Source of the DNA: Paragorgia papillata
Lineage: Eukaryota > Cnidaria > Anthozoa > Scleralcyonacea > Coralliidae
Length of the DNA stretch: 64,000 bases
Assembly (NCBI GenBank): GCA_035771165.1
Contig: JAWNZC010000419.1
Location: 2,197,501 to 2,261,500, forward strand
Direction of reading: 5' to 3'
Part shown: one piece after another, positions 42,591 to 53,627 of the stretch
Position numbering within the stretch: position 1 is the first letter of the stretch
Layout: each line of letters opens with the position of its first letter
Program-made: the position numbers and the translations under genes
Notes under the pieces: model-generated
The model's database searches: none
The model's input: the letters and a program-made list of their open reading frames with translations, nothing else
What the model was told of the DNA's origin: nothing

Positions 42591-43960
42591 TTCATGAGTG
42601 TATGTCGAAAAACAAAGAAACCTTTTTTTCGTTACTAGTATTCGTATAGCTTTTTTTTCTTTTTTTTTTTTTCGCGGTAAGTGTTGTTTTGGAGAACTAC
42701 TTGTCATTCCACTCCTTGTTCTTTGGCAAACAGGAACTTAAAAGATTCATTATAGACAACTATATATACATCACAAGACAGGCATCGTAATCTAATCCTG
42801 TATCACAGCTCTCGGTTGAAAGTCGGACAACAGGAGGACAGTAGACGAACAGTGTGTTGGATATACATAAGGCCTATATCCTTGTATCCTACGTGTGGAA
42901 ATTGTATTTGGAAAACTGTAGCCATCAGTATTCGCGTGTCGCCGACAAAACGCACAATTTGGCTTGGGGATTGTGAAAGGAAAGTTTACTGGCTACAAGG
43001 AACTCATTTAGGCCAAGGTATTTGTTTTACATTGTGTATTTTACATTGTGTGTTCTACATTGTGTGTTTTACATTGAATGCAATGTTTTACTCTTTCAAT
43101 GCGGAGTGTGGGTCCTAAGTATTTTACCCTGATTTACGCCAGACAATTTTACTCGTCACAAAGAGTAGAATTCACCGACGAGAAAAGGATTAAGAAGAAG
43201 CTAAAAACCGACAATCCCTTAATTCTTCCTAAATGGCATCAGACTGTCACTTAACTCTGGTCACAGGGTGCCCAATTTGGCAGTATATGACTAAAGAAAA
43301 TCAAATTATTAAACTTACTTGAACTGGAACAAAATCACTTTGAACCGATTTGATTCAGTTCAACTTGGAAATGTTAACACTAAAACACTAAATGGCTTTC
43401 ATTGGTCATTTCGTGTTTTATATTTAATATTTGAAGGAATCAAACTGTTCAAAGTGATTTCTTCCCGTTCAATTGTTCAAGTAACTTCACCAATTTTATT
43501 TTTTTATTAATCATAATGCTAAACTGGGCACTCTGTGCTCTGGTGAAAGGCTCCGCTCGTAACGTCAGCCTTTCCGTTACCGAAAACCTCGGCAGTTTCA
43601 GTTTCCATCGTTTCACTTTGCTCTATCTGAAACACTGCCTACGCAACACTCTACTTTTTTACACTATCAGACTGTCAAGTCTTGTGTCAATTTTACTCGT
43701 CACAGAGAGAGTTGACCGACAGGAAAGCCGAAAGCTTGCATGGAAGGGGTTAAGAACACGTTGAAAACTGGTGATCTTTTAAATATTCTTTCTATACTCT
43801 CAAGTCTCTGGTTAATGCCATACGATTTTACTTGTCACACAGAGAGTCAAATTCATCGACAGGAAAGGTTTAAGAACAAGTTGAAAAACTCTTCATTATT
43901 TCTAGGCCACATATATACGACCTTCAAGTCTTTTTTTATCTATTCTGCATAACCGAGATC
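42591..43960. other. Non-coding stretch with repeat fragments
   Basis: A T-rich tract lies near 42650. Copies of the TTTTACTCGTCACA repeat occur at 43130-43160, 43690 and 43830. A CGTAACGTCAGCCTTTCCGT fragment is at 43558. A possible 5' UTR exon near 42780-43017 (donor CCAAG|GTATTT) cannot be supported. Confidence 0.4.
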
Positions 43961-43967
43961 TAAGATA

Positions 43968-44074
43968 ATAATTGTCAGTTGTTTGCTGTTCAAGCTGTGT
44001 TAGTTAGTAATACTCAGAGTTTTTCTGAGTATTACTAACTAACACAGCTTGTACAGCAAACAACTGACAATTAT
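43968..44074. repeat. ~50-bp-arm hairpin
   Basis: The left AATTGTCAGTTGTTTGCTGT, then TCAAGCTGTGTTAGTTAG, pairs with CTAACTAACACAGCTTGTAC, then AGCAAACAACTGACAATT, with one mismatch. The loop is short. A single arm copy lies at 40364-40420. Confidence 0.9.
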
Positions 44075-44324
44075 AACTAACATCAAGCTGCAATTTCTGA
44101 AAGATCTAAGATAATTAGTTATAATTACAGTAGAGAGTAGAGGCTAGTTGTATACTATTTATACACTTCACTTATATACGGCATATTAACATATGCTATA
44201 TAGACACTGTATATTATTCTGGCTCGAACGTTTTTAAGCGTAGCTTCTTAATTAAAAAGTTACTGTTCATATTTATATCATATGATATGATATAGGTGCT
44301 GAGTGTAAATGTTTTTCGAGCCAT

Positions 44325-44650
44325 TTTACGGACTCGAACCCACAACCTTCTGATCGCCAGTGAGACGCTCTATACCATTGAGCCACTGGGATTCAGATGA
44401 TTTGAACGTATGTTGAATATGTGTACAACCCACAACCTTCTGATCGTCAGTGTGACGCTCTAAATTCTATAACCATTGAGCTACTGAGACTTAGATGGAG
44501 AGCTAAGGTTACAAATGTGTACGATCTACCATTGAGCTACTGAGACTCAGATGGAGAGCTAAGGTTACAGATGTATACAACCTGTAACTTTCTGATGACC
44601 AGTGAGATGCTCTACTAACCATTAAGCTACTGGGACTCAGATCATTTGAA
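44325..44650 (-). repeat. tRNA-derived tandem repeat, third location
   Basis: On the minus strand the first unit reads CAGTGGCTCAATGGTATAGA, CGATCAGAAGGTTGTGGGTT, CGAGTCC, with A-box and B-box both intact (44328-44400). The following units have decayed B-boxes like those at 4733 and 27591. Confidence 0.75.
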
Positions 44651-45385
44651 CGTAGGTTGAGTCCGATGTATGACATTATGTACTGCTATGTGCAAGTATG
44701 ATGATGTATGTTAATGTCGTAGTGCATGTTGTTAAAAGAAGAGATGGATATGCTAGCTCGGATATGAGAATTGAATGAAAATGTTCCTTGAGCTATTTCA
44801 CTACGAAAATTTTCTGTCTAATATAGGTACTGTAAAGTTTAACTATATTGCTTTGCACGTTTGTTGATATCTTTTTTAATATAAAAAACAATCAATATAC
44901 AAAACATTTCTCTCTGACGAAGGGCCTTCGCTCAAAACGTTAGAAACTACGTTCAATATTTTTGGCAGTACTCAAACCTTACTATATTTCGGTTTGTATA
45001 TCAACACTGCCTACGCAGAACACTACTTTTACTTTACAAAAGAAACTCTTTGAAATGTCACTACCCTAACCGCAAGCACATTCAGTTTTGACCATCCTCT
45101 TCTTGAGTAGCGCTTGTTCTTTCTTCTCACTTGCGTCTCAAGTCTATACAAAGAAATGAACGATCCTGTTTCTTTTTTCTGATAGAGTCGTATCACGTTT
45201 ACCACCTTATATCACGTATAGATTCTATTTTTTATACAAGCATATAGCGAACAAGCATTTCTGCGACTTCTAGTGTGTACGCTGTTATGTAGTCTTGTCT
45301 ATAAATACTTATATGACGTCAACGATAATGAAAGAGTGACGTAATGGCGTTTGACACCAGATATATCGACAGCCCATCACTTTTA
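44651..45385. other. Non-coding stretch, no gene seen
   Basis: It contains CCTTCGCTCAAAACGTTAGA and GGCAGTACTCAAACCTTACT (44920-44990), a dispersed repeat also found at 33960-34020 and, reversed, at 61340-61450. Confidence 0.45.
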
Positions 45386-45570
45386 GAACATTGCCTGTCG
45401 AGCATTTTATATTACTTTGACGAAAGCTTTGCTTGAGACGTAGTCAAACCTCGACAGTCCAGCACTTTTAAGATTTTCTATACATCTCAACACATGCCTA
45501 CACAGCACTCTACTTTTATAGTACTCTAATGAAAGACTTTGGCTTGAAACGTCAGTATTTCGTTCTTTAG
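45386..45570 (+). repeat. ~128-bp repeat fragments
   Basis: One degenerate copy at 45417 (TTTGACGAAAGCTTTGCTTG) and one at 45530 (CTCTAATGAAAGACTTTGGC) precede the CCTCA satellite. Confidence 0.7.
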
Positions 45571-45669
45571 TTCTCACTTTATCTCATGCTATCCTAATTC
45601 ATTCCATTCCATCCTATTCTATCCCATTATATCGCATCCTATTTAATTTCTTTTCACATCACCTTACTT

Positions 45670-46620
45670 CACATCATGATCTCACCTCACCTCACCTTAA
45701 CCTTAGCTTACCACACCTCACCACACCACACCACACCACACCACACCACACCACACCACACCACACCTCACTTCACCTCACCTCACTTCACCACACCACA
45801 CTTCACCACACCTCACCTCACTTCACTTCACCTCACCACACCTCACCACACCTCACCTCACCTCACCTCACCACACCTCACTTCACCTCACTTCACCTCA
45901 CCACACCTTACCTCACCACACCTCACTTCACTTCACCTCACCACACCTCACCACACCTCACCTCACCTCACCTCACCACACCTCACTTCACTTCACTTCA
46001 CCTCACCACACCTCACCGCACCTCACCTCACCACACCTCACCTCACCTCACTTCACTTCACGACACCTCACCTCACCTCATCACACCACACTTCACCACA
46101 CCACACCTCACCTCACTTCACCTCAACACACCTCACCACACTGCACCACGCCACACCTCACCACACCCTCACCTCACTTCACCCCACTTCACCTCACCAC
46201 ACCACACCACACCACACTTCACCACACCTCAACACACCTCACCACACTGCACCACGCCACACCTCACCACATCCTCACCTCACTTCACCCCACTTCACCT
46301 CACCACACCACACCTTACCTCATTACAACTTACCATACCACCTCACCTTATCTCACCTCACCTCACCTCATCTCACCACACCTCACCTCACCTCACCTCA
46401 CTTCATCTCACCTCACCTCACCTCACCTCACCTCACCTCACCTCACCTCACCTCACCTCACCTCACCTCACCTCACCTCACCTCACCTCACCTCACCTCA
46501 CCTCACCTCACCTCACCTCACCTTACCTCACCTCACCTTACCTCACCTCACCTTACCTTACCTCACCTCACCTTACCTTACCTCACCTCACTTCACTGGA
46601 CCACGCCATACCTCACCACA
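45670..46620. repeat. (CCTCA)n/(CCACA)n pentanucleotide satellite
   Basis: About 950 bp of CACCT, CACCA and CACTT units, with a pure CCTCA core at 46395-46520. The 328-codon TSPHLTS frame is an artefact. It lies directly upstream of the first recognised CREB3-like exon. Confidence 0.97.
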
Positions 46621-46648
46621 CCTTGCTTTACTTTACGTTATTTTAAAG

Positions 46649-46720
46649 ATGGAACATTTTGAAATAGAAGAAAGCGCTAGAGTGAAAGGAAAACAAAATG
46701 TGATCACAGTATATGATGAA
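46649..46720 (+). CDS. CREB3L: CREB3-like exon 1 (as recognised)
   Basis: It encodes MEHFEIEESARVKGKQNVIT, then VYDE, with donor GAA|GTAAGT. The ATG directly follows TTTTAAAG, which could be an acceptor. The Met may therefore be internal rather than the true start. Confidence 0.6.
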
Positions 46721-49720
46721 GTAAGTAAACTAACATTTAGCCCAACATTCAGACCGTTACTACAATAAAAAATCGTATCACTCCTGACCGATGAAAAGAA
46801 GAAACGTATGTACCATGACAACGGTGACGTCACTATTGACATGCACCGACAGCATATTCCGACAATGTGCCATTTTGAATTTTACAAGATATCCAGCTAC
46901 AAAAACATCGATATATATCAAAAAATAATTTCCATCAAAATTCTGTCTGTCGTTCTGGCACCAGAGGAAACGGTATCTATCAATTACTTTCAAAACCAAT
47001 AACTCAGGAATGCAGTGCTATCGTTATTTAAATTTAATTATTTTTAGATTACCAAAAATGTGTTAACAGATGTTGACAGCAAGTTTCTGTTCTCTGAGGA
47101 CTTATCTACTAGGCCTAATAGCCCTTTACACAAGGTAAGTTTATTTTAGGAAGGAAGGGAGGGAGGGAGGGAGAGAAGGCGGAAGGGAGGGAGGGAGGGA
47201 GGGAAGGAGGGAGGGAGGGAGGGAGGGAAGGAGGGAGGGAGGGAGGGAGGGAGGGAAGGAGGGAGGGAGAGAAGGCGGAAGGGAGGGAGTGAAGGAGGGA
47301 GGGAGGGACTGAGGGAAGGAAGGGAGGGAGGGAAGGAAGGAAGGAGGGAGGGAGGGAGGGAAGGAGGGAGGGAGAGAAAGAGGAAGGGAGGGAGGGAGGG
47401 AGGGAGGGAAGGAGGGAGGGAGGGAGGGAAGGAGGGAGGGAGAGAAAGAGGAAGGGAGGGAGGGAGGGAGGGAGGGAAGGAGGGAAGGGTGGGAAGGAGG
47501 GACCCTCCTTCCCTCCTTTCCTCCTTGGGAGGGAATGGAGGAAGGAAGGAAGGAAAGAAGGCAGGAAAGAAAGGATGGATGGATGGATGGATATTATATT
47601 ATTGATCATGAAATACGTTTGTTTGTAATACCGTTGATTTAGCCTGAAGAGTTTGCTTTAAAGAAAATGCGACGAAAACTAAAGAATAAAGTAGGTATAC
47701 TCTATGTACCGTTGTTATACAAGAACCAGCTATTCTAATTTTAGGATCAACTTATGTGATGGGGATGTAAATGCAAAAAATTTAGCTTGTAGTTTCTTAA
47801 TCACTAGGTTCTTATATTCGTGAGTGTTTAATGTATGTTATTGATCCACCATCTAGTTATCTGCCCAAGAAAGTCGAAGAAAGAAAAAGGAATATGTAGA
47901 AAATTTAGAAAAACGGTAAAGCTTAAAGTTATACTGATTAAAACCAAAAGAGTATAAATTAAACAACTTAAAAAATTTAAGCAATTATATTACTCTATCA
48001 TATAATATATTTCATGAAAGGTTTTTCAAGCATTTGGGACAGTTTTAGAAATATTTTTATTAACATTGCTTTTTTCTATAGTGTACGTATGTTAGACGTC
48101 GAAAACGATATATTAAGAAGAAAAGTTGAAACTCAACATCAATCTATAAGGTGAGTGATTTTAATAAAGTAAATTATACAATACCATGGTTGCTGTGCGT
48201 GTTTTCATTGGTTGTTGGCCATGATCTATTACAGGACAGACTCATGGACACGTCAGATCACGTCAGCTGACTTGCTTTTTTCCTTCTTCATGCCCCAAAA
48301 TCCGGCAAGATTTTCGATAAAAACTTTTTTAAATTTTTGTATTGTATAAAACAAATAGATTCCATTTTTTGGTTGTCTGTTCAGTTATAGATGCACAGAA
48401 GACGTAACAACGTGGTAAGAACAAAAAAGTGGCCCATGAGACGCAGTCGAGTGGGTCACTGATGTTCTTACCACGTTGTGACGTCATCTGTTCATCTATA
48501 ACTGAACAGACAACGGCAAAATGGAATCTATTTGTTAACTAGGTAACTCGGAAGACTGTAGACGTGTAATAATTTTGCTAGTACTAAAGAACAGTTTTTA
48601 AGAATCATTTTTGTAGCCCATGCCAGTGCTCTGATCGACCACTGAGCTACGGAAACCGTTGCTAAGAGCTTAGAGCTTAGTTATATACAGCTAAATCAAT
48701 TAAGGTTGTCCTGGTCAAAGCCAAAAGGTCAAAGCCAAGCGCGAAAATGCTCGTTAATAATCCCCAGAGAGGCAAGTTTGGTTTATTTGTATGATTTTGG
48801 CTTATAAATATAGTAAATGTGTGCTTCGCTATTTAAATAGTAATTCACATCGTACTTTTCGCGCTTGGCTTTGCCCTTACGAAAATTTCATATAAGACTT
48901 CATATACGATTTCATATATGAAATGTCAATTTCATATATTAAGTTTGTAATTTCATATATGAAATTAAACATTTCATATATGAATTACAAATTTCATATA
49001 TGAATTACAAATTTCATATATGAAAATGTTCCAATTCCATATATGAAATTTCTTATTCCATATATGAAATTTTTATCTTCACACAAAAATTTCATATATG
49101 GAATAAGAAACTTCATATATGGAATTGGAACATTTTCATATATGAAATTTGTAATTCATATATGAAATGTCTAATTTCATATATGAAATTACAGACTTAA
49201 TATATTAAATTGACATTTCATACATGAAATCGTATATGAAATCTCATATGAAATTTTCGTAAGGGTGACCTTTTGGCTTTGGCCAGGACAATTAACCTTA
49301 ATTGATTTAGCTGTATATTCGGAATCCCAAAGTGCGAGTTCAAATCCCGCTCGAATTAGCCGAAAATTTTCGGTTGACTTTAGCATTGTAAGACATCATG
49401 AAAAATTTTCTTAGTTATATATATTACAAGTAAATGTTAATACTCGAAATTTATCTTTCCCCCAAATCTCAAAAACATGCAGTTCAATAAATCTCAAATG
49501 TTGGATCCATTATCGAAATATTTTTGACAATTTTGTTTTGTAGGTCATTAACCTTTCAACTGAATAAAATGAAACCTGCAGATGAAAACGAGAAAAAGAT
49601 TACTAGTTGTCAAACTAAAGGAACTCAGACTGGAATCTGCCTGAAATGGTTAGAAACCAACTTTCTTTAAACGTCATTTATTTCTTCTTTGCCCGTTGGG
49701 TTTTTTTTCTTGCTTGCTTA

Positions 49721-49751
<31 letters not shown>

Positions 49752-50604
49752 CCTTCCTTCCTTCCTTCCTTCCTTCCTTCCTTCCTTCCTTCCTTCCTTC
49801 CTTCCTTGCTTGCTTACTTGCTTGCTTCCTTCCTTCCTTCCTTCCTTCCTTCCTTCCTTCCTTCCTTCCTTCCTTCCTTGCTTGCTAGCTAGCTTGCTTG
49901 CTTCCTTCCTTCCTTCCTTCCTTCCTTCCTTCCTTCCTTCCTTCCTTCCTTCCTTCCTTCCTTCCTTCCTTCCTTCCTTCCTTCCTTCCTTCCTTCCTTC
50001 CTTCCTTCCTTGCTTGCTAGCTAGCTTGCTTGCTTCCTTCCTTCCTTCCTTCCTTCCTTCCTTCCTTCCTTCCTTCCTTCCTTCCTTGCTTGCTTGCTTA
50101 CTTGCTTCCTTCCTTCCTTCCTTCCTTCATTCCTTCTTTCTTTCTTTCTTTCTTTCCTTCCTTCCTTCCTTCCTTCCTTCCTTCCTTCCTTCCTTCCTTC
50201 CTCTCTTCTTTTTTTATTCTTTATCATATGTCCCCATTTACAACATCTTCCTTTTGAATCTTGGCCAAGGTGGCGTTGTAATTTGCAAATCTTGGCCAGA
50301 TACAGCATCCCGACATTCTTCGTGGTTCCCGAAATATTTTTGATCTTATAGCTGCACCGAATCAACGAACTAATCCTTTTAATTAATCCTTTATCTATCA
50401 AATCTATTTTGTAGTTATGTACAGAAGCAAGCTTCATGCAATACGGACGCTAAAGACGATTTTAGAGTTCAGACTGGAAAGAATGGACGAATTGTAGTTC
50501 GCTCAGAATTACTCGAAGAACATTACACTTCTGAAAATCATCAAAGTGAATACACGGAATTAAGAAGCATATTGCATCCTTACAAACGACCAGTATTAGA
50601 ATGA
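46649..50604 (+). CDS. CREB3L: bZIP transcription factor of CREB3 type, without a membrane anchor
   Basis: Exons: 46649-46720, 47048-47134, 47643-47690, 47857-47915, 48082-48150, 49544-49648, 50415-50604. Phases agree throughout (0,0,0,2,2,2), giving 209 residues. The basic region (about 61-88: LKKMRRKLKNK joined to LSAQESRRKKKEYVENLEK) is the CREB3/OASIS signature. The zipper has heptad positions L86, L93, L100, Q107, L114, M121. CREB3 proteins are normally ER-anchored by a helix just after the zipper and are released by S1P/S2P cleavage. Here GTQTGICLK, the usual lead-in to that helix, is followed by a polar segment (CYVQKQASCNTDAKDD) and no helix. The N-terminus is short (about 60 residues before the basic region), so an upstream exon may be missing. 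The subfamily member is uncertain. Confidence 0.85.
47048..47134 (+). CDS. CREB3L: CREB3-like exon 2
   Basis: Acceptor ATTTTTAG, donor AAG|GTAAGT, 29 codons. It encodes ITKNVLTDVDSKFLFSEDLS, then TRPNSPLHK, resembling the Leu/Pro stretch before the CREB3 basic region. Confidence 0.8.
47145..47590. repeat. (GGGA)n-rich satellite in CREB3-like intron 2
   Basis: GGGA/GGAA repeats with a higher-order block around GAGAAAGAGGAAGGGAGGGA, present at least twice. The Pro-Ser-Leu-Pro frame on the minus strand is an artefact. Confidence 0.95.
47643..47690 (+). CDS. CREB3L: CREB3-like exon 3: first half of basic region
   Basis: Acceptor TTGATTTAG, donor AAA|GTAGGT, 16 codons: PEEFALKKMRRKLKNK. Confidence 0.88.
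47857..47915 (+). CDS. CREB3L: CREB3-like exon 4: second half of basic region
   Basis: Acceptor CCATCTAG, donor CG|GTAAAG, leaving phase 2. It encodes LSAQESRRKKKEYVENLEK, nearly identical to vertebrate CREB3-family DNA-binding residues. Confidence 0.92.
48082..48150 (+). CDS. CREB3L: CREB3-like exon 5: leucine zipper
   Basis: Acceptor TTTTTCTATAG, donor AAG|GTGAGT. It encodes VRMLDVENDILRRKVETQHQ, then SI, continuing the heptads. Confidence 0.88.
48352..48534. mobile_element. Fold-back MITE in CREB3-like intron 5
   Basis: The ends CAAATAGATTCCATTTT and AAAATGGAATCTATTTG are exact inverted copies. The inner arms TGTCTGTTCAGTTATAGATG pair on the right. A CRE octamer is at 48479-48486. Confidence 0.88.
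48682..49318. mobile_element. Large fold-back with TTTCATATATGAAAT palindrome core
   Basis: The ends ATATACAGCTAAATCAATTA and its complement at 49299-49318 enclose GTCCTGGTCAAAGCCAAAAG. The core (48880-49260) is a run of TTTCATATATGAAA palindromes separated by 5-10 bp. It is itself arranged as one large palindrome. Confidence 0.85.
49544..49648 (+). CDS. CREB3L: CREB3-like exon 6: end of zipper and TM-lead-in sequence
   Basis: Acceptor TTGTTTTGTAG, donor ATG|GTTAGA (weak). It encodes SLTFQLNKMKPADENEKKIT, SCQTKGTQTGICLK. If the intron is not spliced, a stop follows eight codons later. Confidence 0.75.
49705..50215. repeat. (TTGC)n/(TTCC)n array in CREB3-like intron 6
   Basis: Blocks of CTTG, CTTC and CTAG units alternate. 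The hydrophobic LACLL/PSFL frames are repeat artefacts and out of frame with exon 6. Confidence 0.95.
50415..50604 (+). CDS. CREB3L: CREB3-like exon 7: C-terminus and stop
   Basis: Acceptor TATTTTGTAG, entering phase 2. It encodes YVQKQASCNTDAKDDFRVQT, then a charged tail with RSIL (RxxL, the S1P recognition pattern) and stops at TGA 50602-50604. There is no hydrophobic helix. Confidence 0.75.
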
Positions 50605-51420
50605 CTCTAGTCTTTGATTCAACTAAATACTGTGACTTGAGTCGCACTGGAAAGAATCTGAATCGCAGTTGGAAACAAACCTCGAGATGACTCGTTCGTT
50701 CCTGAGCAGTCTTCAAAAACTTGTTTTGTAATGACTATAGAATCGGTTCAACTAAGTGTGGTTTGGGTCGCACTGGAGTTCTGGAAAGAGTTGATTCAAG
50801 TCAGTGGCTAAACGAATTTTAAAAAGATTCGACCCCAAATCAGTGTTACTAGGACTAGAAAAACACTACAAGATTCGAGATGACTCAGTTGTTGAGCAGC
50901 TTTCAAAAACTTGATTTGAAATGACTATAGAATCGATTCAACTGAGTACTGTGTCTTGGATCGCGCTGGAGGTTTGGAAAGAGTTGATTCGGAGTCAGTG
51001 GCTCGTAACCGTTTTTTAAAGACTCAAGCCCAAATCAGTGTCACTAACACAGGAAAAACACTACAATGTTTGAGATGACTCGTCAGTTGCTGAGCAGTTT
51101 TAAAAACTTGTTTGGATGACTATAGACATTGATTCAACGAAGTATACTGTAACTTGAGACGCATGCACCGCAGTTTCGCAAAGAGGTGGATTCAAGTCAG
51201 TGGCTGAACGTTTTTAAAATCGTTCAACCCCAAATCAGTCTCTCACTAGCAATAAAAACACTACAAGATTTGAGACATTTGGGAATTGGCAGTTGCTGGC
51301 CAACCAGTCTTGAAATAACTCTAATCATTGATCACAACTAAGTCCTGTGACTAGTTAAGTCGTGCTGGAGTTTTACAAAGAGTCGATTTTTGATTTATTT
51401 GCTATTAAATCGATTTTAAG
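50605..51420 (+). repeat. Diverged ~190-bp tandem repeat after CREB3-like stop
   Basis: About four decayed units share GATTCAACTNAGTACTGTGA, CTTGAGTCGCACTGGAG, GAAAGAGTTGATTCAAGTCA and GATGACTCGTTNGTTNCTGA. It starts right at the stop codon, so it is probably 3' UTR. Confidence 0.8.
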
Positions 51421-51524
51421 ACACTAAGAATCTTGTGGTTTTATTAGATTTTTATTAATTCTCACCCAGATTTAACCAAAAATTAATGCGTTGGTCCTTG
51501 GTCAATGATCAATCTTTCGACAGT

Positions 51525-51814
<290 letters not shown>

Positions 51815-51839
51815 TAAACGTTCCGCATGAAGTGAATGG

Positions 51840-52066
51840 ATCACGTGATCTTTCTTTCTGACGAATCTGATTGGCTAATGTCCAATGTTTGTCCGAAGTT
51901 TCCGATGTCCGAAGTTTTGCGAGAGCCAATCAAATCTCTCAATGCGTTAATTATCCACGCGTTGTTCATATATTACTGTTCAACGCTAAAATTATTGGCG
52001 ACTTTTTTATCGGCGCGCGAGAAACATAGCGGGTAAAATAAGTCTGCTGTCTCCATGGTAACAAAG
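51840..52066 (+). promoter_or_regulatory. Putative promoter with perfect RFX X-box
   Basis: GTCTCCATGGTAAC at 52049-52062 fits the X-box consensus RYYNYYATRRNRAC at every position. Upstream lie two CCAAT boxes in opposite orientations (ATTGGCT at about 51871 and CCAATCA at about 51924), a CACGTG at 51843, and a GGCGCGCGAG GC-rich stretch at about 52012. No TATA box is clear. The X-box ends four bases before the ATG of the putative first exon. Confidence 0.65.
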
Positions 52067-52119
52067 ATGGAGTCCGTGAACGATGGAGTGATCATCTTCA
52101 TTAATACTCTCATTTTGAG
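52067..52119 (+). CDS. Putative first exon of the KIAA2012-like gene
   Basis: AAAGATGG is a good start context. It encodes MESVNDGVIIFINTLILR, with a weak donor GAG|GTGAAA leaving phase 2. The next recognised exon enters in phase 0, so a further small exon, or another donor, must lie between. The link is therefore provisional. Confidence 0.4.
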
Positions 52120-52149
52120 GTGAAAATAAGCTCTTAACTTTGCTTGCTT

Positions 52150-52635
52150 CATGTTTTCCTCTTTGGTAAAAGGAAGTGGGACATGGGATGGACGACTAGA
52201 GCTGCTAGAAGACGAGATCGTAAAGGTATTGAGTATAAAATATATGAATTAAATAACTCTCTTAGATACTTTGCATTTCAAGTTAGAAATGAAAGACAGA
52301 GAAAATGTAAGCTTAGAAGCCTTTAAAAAGAATATTAGAAAGAAAGATCTGGGAAGTATCTTAGACAGTGGATGTAGGGAATTGTGGATTGTGCTCTGAA
52401 TAAGATCAACACGTTGCAGACTATCGAAATAACTTGGTAGATATAAATATTAATATTATGATCTTTTTCGTAACTCAACTTATTAATTTTCTTATTTTGT
52501 AAATATGTTATAATTATATTCTAATATATATTATACTGCATGTTATTTTCTTGAATTGTAATAGTTAAGTAGTGTTCCCAATTTTATTTAATACATGTAC
52601 AGTAGCTAGTGCAGTTAAACATTGACAATGAAATA
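52150..52635 (+). pseudogene. LINE 3' end, second copy, frameshifted
   Basis: LEAFKKNIRKKDLGSILDSG matches the C-terminus of the LINE ORF at 10366-10588. Upstream codons are frameshifted. The 3' UTR ends ACAATGAAATAAAGTTG directly before (TTA)n. Confidence 0.7.
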
Positions 52636-52636
52636 A

Positions 52637-52638
52637 AG

Positions 52639-52720
<82 letters not shown>
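52637..52720. repeat. (TTA)n microsatellite at LINE tail
   Basis: About 27 TTA units start directly after AATAAAGTTG of the LINE 3' end. Confidence 0.96.
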
Positions 52721-53627
52721 TTACCGTGGGATTTGAATCCAACCTTCAAAACAACGTAGAGCGCAAAAAAGCCAAAAAAAAGCCTTTAGCACTGTTAAAT
52801 TTGTCAATCTCTCGATTAGTTCACTCGGTGTTTTCGCAAAAGTGTGTACCTCCTTTATAGCAACGTTAAACGATGTAGGAGTTCATGTGAAGCATCAAAA
52901 TTATTGTGTCAGAAAAATTATATCTATTGCCATCAGAACAACCTATTATATTTTTTGCTGCAGAAATAAGGAATGGACGAATCCTGACTTACTGAACTTT
53001 TAAGTTTTTAAGTAGCTTAGTTGTGATTCAAGTAGTCGATTGTAAATTACCTCGATGAGTGAGATTTACAATTGTTTGTTTAGAAAAAATTAATTAATAA
53101 AGTTTCCATTATTATTATTATTATTATACAAAATTTTCAGATTTTTTGTACGCTCGAAACCACTGCCAAGCATTCAAAATTTTCAGATTTTTATTACCCT
53201 TGGCATACCCTTCGAGCAGAGCCTTCTTGCATACCCTATCGAGCAGAGGAAGAAAAGAATGCTCTGCTGTATTCGTGTTTGGCTTCGTCCAAGATTTAGG
53301 ATGAAGTAACCCGTTTAAGACCCGTTTAACCGGTTCTCATTTTGTTTTCTGCTCTGATTGGGACTGGGTTTGAGATTGTAACCAAGCAACTGACATGCAT
53401 GCGCAATGGAAGCCAGTCACAAATACAGCAGAGCCTACTTTTCTTCCTCTCTCTCAGCGAAGAAATAAGGAAAAGAAGGCTAGCTGCTTGATTTTTGTAT
53501 TTTTGTATGCTCAACACCACTGCTGAGCATTCACAAAAATTTTCAGATTTTTTGTACGTCAGCACCACTGTGAAAAAGATAAAATAAAAATAGTGAAAGT
53601 GAAATATTTTGTTGTTTTTATTAATAG
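52721..53627. other. Non-coding stretch, missing exon expected
   Basis: A short (ATT)n at about 53108-53127 follows AATAAAGTTTCC, another LINE-like tail. TTTTGTACGTCAGCACCACTG-type segments recur (53135-53165, 53500-53575). I could not find the phase 2-to-0 exon predicted here. Confidence 0.4.

Noticed and set aside
42780..43017. 5' UTR exon of the bZIP gene
   Set aside because: A TATATATA stretch and a possible donor (CCAAG|GTATTT) are there, but nothing links it to the coding exons 3.6 kb away.
44328..44400. Functional tRNA gene
   Set aside because: A- and B-boxes are intact, but the acceptor stem does not pair, and the same unit recurs in decayed tandem copies.
45676..46662. 328-codon open frame (TSPHL repeats) as a gene
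   Set aside because: It is a translation of a CCTCA/CCACA satellite. Equally long frames exist in other phases of such arrays.
46808..47002. 64-codon frame between bZIP exons 1 and 2 as an exon
   Set aside because: No suitable acceptor and donor pair. Exons 1 and 2 join in phase 0 without it, and the shape of the protein does not need it.
49696..50343. Hydrophobic LACLL/PSFL frame as the missing CREB3 membrane helix
   Set aside because: It is a TTGC/TTCC repeat translation and is out of frame with exon 6, which reaches a stop after eight codons of read-through.
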